DNA from: Lysobacter sp.
GTDB taxonomy: Bacteria > Pseudomonadota > Gammaproteobacteria > Xanthomonadales > Xanthomonadaceae
Length of the DNA: 64,000 bases
Reading direction: 5' to 3'
Assembly (NCBI GenBank): GCA_013141175.1
Contig: JABFRN010000001.1
Span: 806,001-870,000 of the forward strand
Below, in pieces: positions 61,231 through 64,000 of this stretch. Position numbers and translations under genes: made by a program. Numbering within the stretch: position 1 is the first letter of the stretch; the number at the start of each line of letters is the position of its first letter. The notes below the pieces were generated by a model. The model was not told the origin of the DNA. It made no database searches and saw only the letters and a list, made by a program, of their open reading frames with translations.

Positions 61231-64000
61231 ATGAAAACACTACCGATATCGGAATATCAAAAACGCTTCTTCCTCGAGTGGGCCATCCGGCCGGAAGAAG
61301 ACACTTACAACATTTTTGGCGTTTACCGGATCAGCGGACATCTGGACACGGACAGATTCAGACGCGCGTGCGAACTGTTCGTCGAACGGCACGAGGAAGT
61401 ACATGCCCGATACCATCAGGATGGCAGCGAATGCTACTGGTCGAATTACGGCATCGACGATGTCTACAGCCGCATCGCGGCGGACTCGGACGAGTACGCC
61501 CATCAGCGCCTGAAGGATGTCCTGGGAACTCCGTTCCATCTCGAACAGCAACCGCTGCTGAGGTTGCGCCTGATTTCCAATGGAACAGAAGGCGAATATT
61601 ATTTCGCGCACGTCGCGCACCACATCATCTGCGACGCCGAAATGCTGAGGATCATCGGCGAACAAATCTCCGGCCACTACAATGCCTTGGCCGACGGATG
61701 CGAAAACGGCATCGTCGACGTGGATTCGCCGTTCAGCGCTGCGGTCGAAGCCGAAAAACTTCTTCTCACGGAACGATACAACGACGACGCCAGGCGGTAT
61801 TGGCTCGACTTCATCGGAGACGTGCCGATTCACGTGAAGCTGCCCTTCAAGTCAAATGCAGACCCCAACGTCATCAGCAACAGGACCGACGGCAAACTGG
61901 GGAAAAGCATTTATTTCGACCTGCCGAGCGAGCAGGCAGGGGAGATACGGAACCATGCCGACGCGCGCGGGACGACCACATTCGTCGTGTTCGCGGCGAT
62001 GTATGCGCTCGTCCTTTCGAAATACTGCAATCAACAGCGATTCTTCATCAGCTACCCGGTCAATGTCCGGCCGCCCGGACACGCGAACGCGGGCGGCAGT
62101 TTCGTGAACAATGTCCCTTTGAAGGTCGAAATCGACAGATACGAAGCACTGGACGATCTGATCGAAGGCCTGAAAGCGCAAAGAACCTCGGCAAAGGCTT
62201 GCCAGCACTATTCATTCACGAGGATTGTCCGCGATCAGGCAATCGAGAACGATGCGGACATCGACAATTGCATGAACGTCGGCTTCGTATCCACCAACCT
62301 GCGCGCCAGCAACGTGCTCGGGTTGAACGGCCTCGAAACCGAAGTCGTCGACGTCCCGAGGAAACACTCGATCTTCAACTTTTCCTTGCTGTACGACAGT
62401 CGCGATGCAGGGGGCATCAAGTTCAGGCTCGACTACATGACGGAACTGCTCGATGAGCAATTCGCACGGAATTTCATCGCGTCGTTCCGCAAGCTGATAT
62501 TCGACGCCGTCGCTTCCGGAACCAGGGTCGTCCTGAAGAAGTATTGCGTCCTGGACGACGCGTCGCGCGCCAGCCTGGCCCGCGCTTCGGGTTCGGACGA
62601 CCGGGACTATGAGACCGATGCGCCCATCCATGCGCTGTTCGATCGGCAGGCGCGACGCACTCCCGGCGCGATCGCGGTCATCGACGGGAACAATATCGGG
62701 CATACCTACGCCGATTTGCGGTTCGATGTCGAGCGGTTGGCAATGCGCCTGATCGCGAGCGAAGGCGCCTTGATCGGCATATTGAGCGAAAAAGGCTACA
62801 ACCATGCCGTTTCGACGCTTGCCGTAATGAAGTCCGGACACGGCTATCTGCCGCTGAACGTGGATTGGCCGGCAGCGAGAATCGCGGACGTGCTGGATTG
62901 CGGCGATGCGGTTACGTTGCTGGTGTCGCGTCGGCAGCGACAGGCCGTCGAATCCGAACCACATCTGTTCAAGCGATACGAGATCATCGAAATCGAAGAA
63001 CTGCTCGATACTCCGGATGGCATGTCCGCGAGTGCTGCAGCGGCCTATCCCGCGGTGGCCGCGCACGCGATCGCATATGTGATCTTCACATCCGGTTCGA
63101 CCGGAAAACCCAAAGGCGTCGCGATCGCTCACTCCGGCGCATTGAATACCATCCATGCCGTGAACGAGCGGTTTTCCGTCGGCGGCGCAGACCGGGTGCT
63201 TGCCCTGTCCGACCTGAGTTTCGATTTATCCGTCTACGATCTGTTCGGACCGCTGCTTGTCGGCGGAGCCGTCGTCTTTCCCGAGCAATCGGAGACCCGC
63301 AACTGCGAATACCTGGCCGGGCTCATTCATCGATGCCGGGTCACGATCTGGAATTCCGTGCCGCAACTGGCGGATCTTCTGGTGAACGCCACTCCGCTGC
63401 GCGATGGCCAATTGGATTCGTTGCGAGTGTTGATGCTGAGCGGCGATTGGATACCCGTCGGCTTGCCTGCGGACATCAGGAGGCATTGCGCCGGAGAGCA
63501 CGCCGAGATCATGAGCCTGGGTGGCGCGACGGAAGGCAGCATCTGGTCGGTCTGGTATCCGATCCACGATGTCGATCCGGAATGGACGAGCATCCCCTAC
63601 GGCCGTGCGATGCCGAACCAGAGAATGTACGTCCTGGATTCCAACGATGCGATTCTGCCGCCCGGGACGCTTGGCGACATCTGCATCGGCGGCGCAGGCG
63701 TTGCGATCGGCTACTGGAACGATGAAGAAAGAACGGGCAAGAGCTTCTTCGATCACGAAACGCTGGGGAGGCTGTACCGCACCGGAGACCTGGGAAAATC
63801 GAATCACCGGGGCCATATCGAGTTCGCGGGCAGGAACGATTTCCAGGTCAAGATCCGTGGCTACAGGGTGGAGCTGGGCGATGTCGAAGCACACTTGGCT
63901 TCGTATCCGGGGATCCGGCAGTCGATCGTCCTGGCAAGAAGCAATCCCGGAAGCAGGAACAAATACCTGGTCGCCTATTACGTGTCGGACCAGAGACTGG
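61231..64000 (+). CDS. Non-ribosomal peptide synthetase, C-A (partial, probable Cys-activating)
   Basis: Frame open to the right edge; 923 codons seen. Residues 1-~430: condensation domain with H130-H131-I-I-C-D135-A-E (H-H-x3-D-G variant, G to A) preceded by F-A-H-V-A. From ~455: adenylation domain with A3 T-S-G-S-T-G-K-P-K-G (near 619), A4 S-F-D-L-S-V-Y-D, A5 G-G-A-T-E-G-S, A7 Y-R-T-G-D-L-G (near 849) and A8 R-N-D-F-Q-V-K-I-R-G-Y-R-V-E-L. Reading pocket residues by alignment with GrsA gives D-L-Y-N-M-S-L-I-W, the pattern of Cys-specific domains. A carrier domain would lie beyond the window. ATG at 61231 is the natural start; GGACACC precedes. Confidence 0.85.
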   Translation, partial: MKTLPISEYQKRFFLEWAIRPEEDTYNIFGVYRISGHLDTDRFRRACELFVERHEEVHARYHQDGSECYWSNYGIDDVYSRIAADSDEYAHQRLKDVLGTPFHLEQQPLLRLRLISNGTEGEYYFAHVAHHIICDAEMLRIIGEQISGHYNALADGCENGIVDVDSPFSAAVEAEKLLLTERYNDDARRYWLDFIGDVPIHVKLPFKSNADPNVISNRTDGKLGKSIYFDLPSEQAGEIRNHADARGTTTFVVFAAMYALVLSKYCNQQRFFISYPVNVRPPGHANAGGSFVNNVPLKVEIDRYEALDDLIEGLKAQRTSAKACQHYSFTRIVRDQAIENDADIDNCMNVGFVSTNLRASNVLGLNGLETEVVDVPRKHSIFNFSLLYDSRDAGGIKFRLDYMTELLDEQFARNFIASFRKLIFDAVASGTRVVLKKYCVLDDASRASLARASGSDDRDYETDAPIHALFDRQARRTPGAIAVIDGNNIGHTYADLRFDVERLAMRLIASEGALIGILSEKGYNHAVSTLAVMKSGHGYLPLNVDWPAARIADVLDCGDAVTLLVSRRQRQAVESEPHLFKRYEIIEIEELLDTPDGMSASAAAAYPAVAAHAIAYVIFTSGSTGKPKGVAIAHSGALNTIHAVNERFSVGGADRVLALSDLSFDLSVYDLFGPLLVGGAVVFPEQSETRNCEYLAGLIHRCRVTIWNSVPQLADLLVNATPLRDGQLDSLRVLMLSGDWIPVGLPADIRRHCAGEHAEIMSLGGATEGSIWSVWYPIHDVDPEWTSIPYGRAMPNQRMYVLDSNDAILPPGTLGDICIGGAGVAIGYWNDEERTGKSFFDHETLGRLYRTGDLGKSNHRGHIEFAGRNDFQVKIRGYRVELGDVEAHLASYPGIRQSIVLARSNPGSRNKYLVAYYVSDQRL

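Overview
The window is GC-rich chromosomal DNA of a Gammaproteobacterium, most likely a Xanthomonadaceae (Lysobacter/Luteimonas-like) species. This is an inference from high GC in nearly all genes, families typical of that group (DusB, YegP, kdpFABCDE, a sigma/kinase pair with TPR tail, the Anbu operon) and several xanthomonad-type intergenic repeat families. No rRNA, tRNA, CRISPR array or transposase was recognised.

Layout. 1-11.7 kb holds mainly housekeeping genes: end of a NupC nucleoside transporter, ribokinase-like kinase, YegP, DusB, a methyltransferase, a membrane hydrolase, a small haem-less cytochrome-like protein, a DJ-1/PfpI protein, an LpxH-like phosphoesterase overlapping a two-domain acyltransferase, MetK with a palindrome in front, and a PadR/membrane-protein pair. 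12.2-13.9 kb carries two exported proteins that together look like a split, miniature copper amine oxidase. 14.2-19.9 kb has a PlsB-like acyltransferase and, divergently, a LolA-like protein with a large beta-propeller protein. 20.0-23.6 kb is an ECF sigma factor plus Ser/Thr kinase with TPR-like tail.

The most interesting region is 23.9-30.4 kb: a graspetide-like (ATP-grasp RiPP) locus. It encodes a truncated HlyD adaptor, an MvdD-like ATP-grasp ligase, six small precursor peptides sharing one leader (R-[VI]-L-G-R-x-L-A-V-E-E ... [VI]-x-G-[AG]) but with unrelated cores, a possible seventh decayed leader, and a C39-peptidase ABC exporter. Two cores are tandem hexapeptide repeats of the form T-[TV]-[AS]-D-S-G, i.e. 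hydroxyl donors next to carboxylates, as expected for ester-forming ATP-grasp macrocyclases. The likely flow is ligase crosslinking of the core, leader cleavage after G-A/G-G by the exporter's C39 domain, and export; hairpins between precursor genes may set their stoichiometry. The divergent sigma/kinase operon may regulate it.

After a ~0.8 kb gap with a large inverted repeat come kdpFABCDE (31.2-39.2 kb, minus strand), a HEAT-repeat protein, and an Anbu operon (41.0-44.3 kb) without the usual transglutaminase. 45.5-50.7 kb is one giant gene of visibly lower GC: a nucleoside-phosphorylase-like domain fused to a STAND-type P-loop NTPase and a long helical tail, probably an anti-phage NLR-like protein. 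51.6-60.9 kb holds exported/envelope proteins: a clan GH-A glycosidase, a 1327-residue patatin-like multi-pass membrane protein, a lipoprotein and an astacin-like metzincin. The window ends inside an NRPS (C-A) whose adenylation pocket reads as cysteine-specific.
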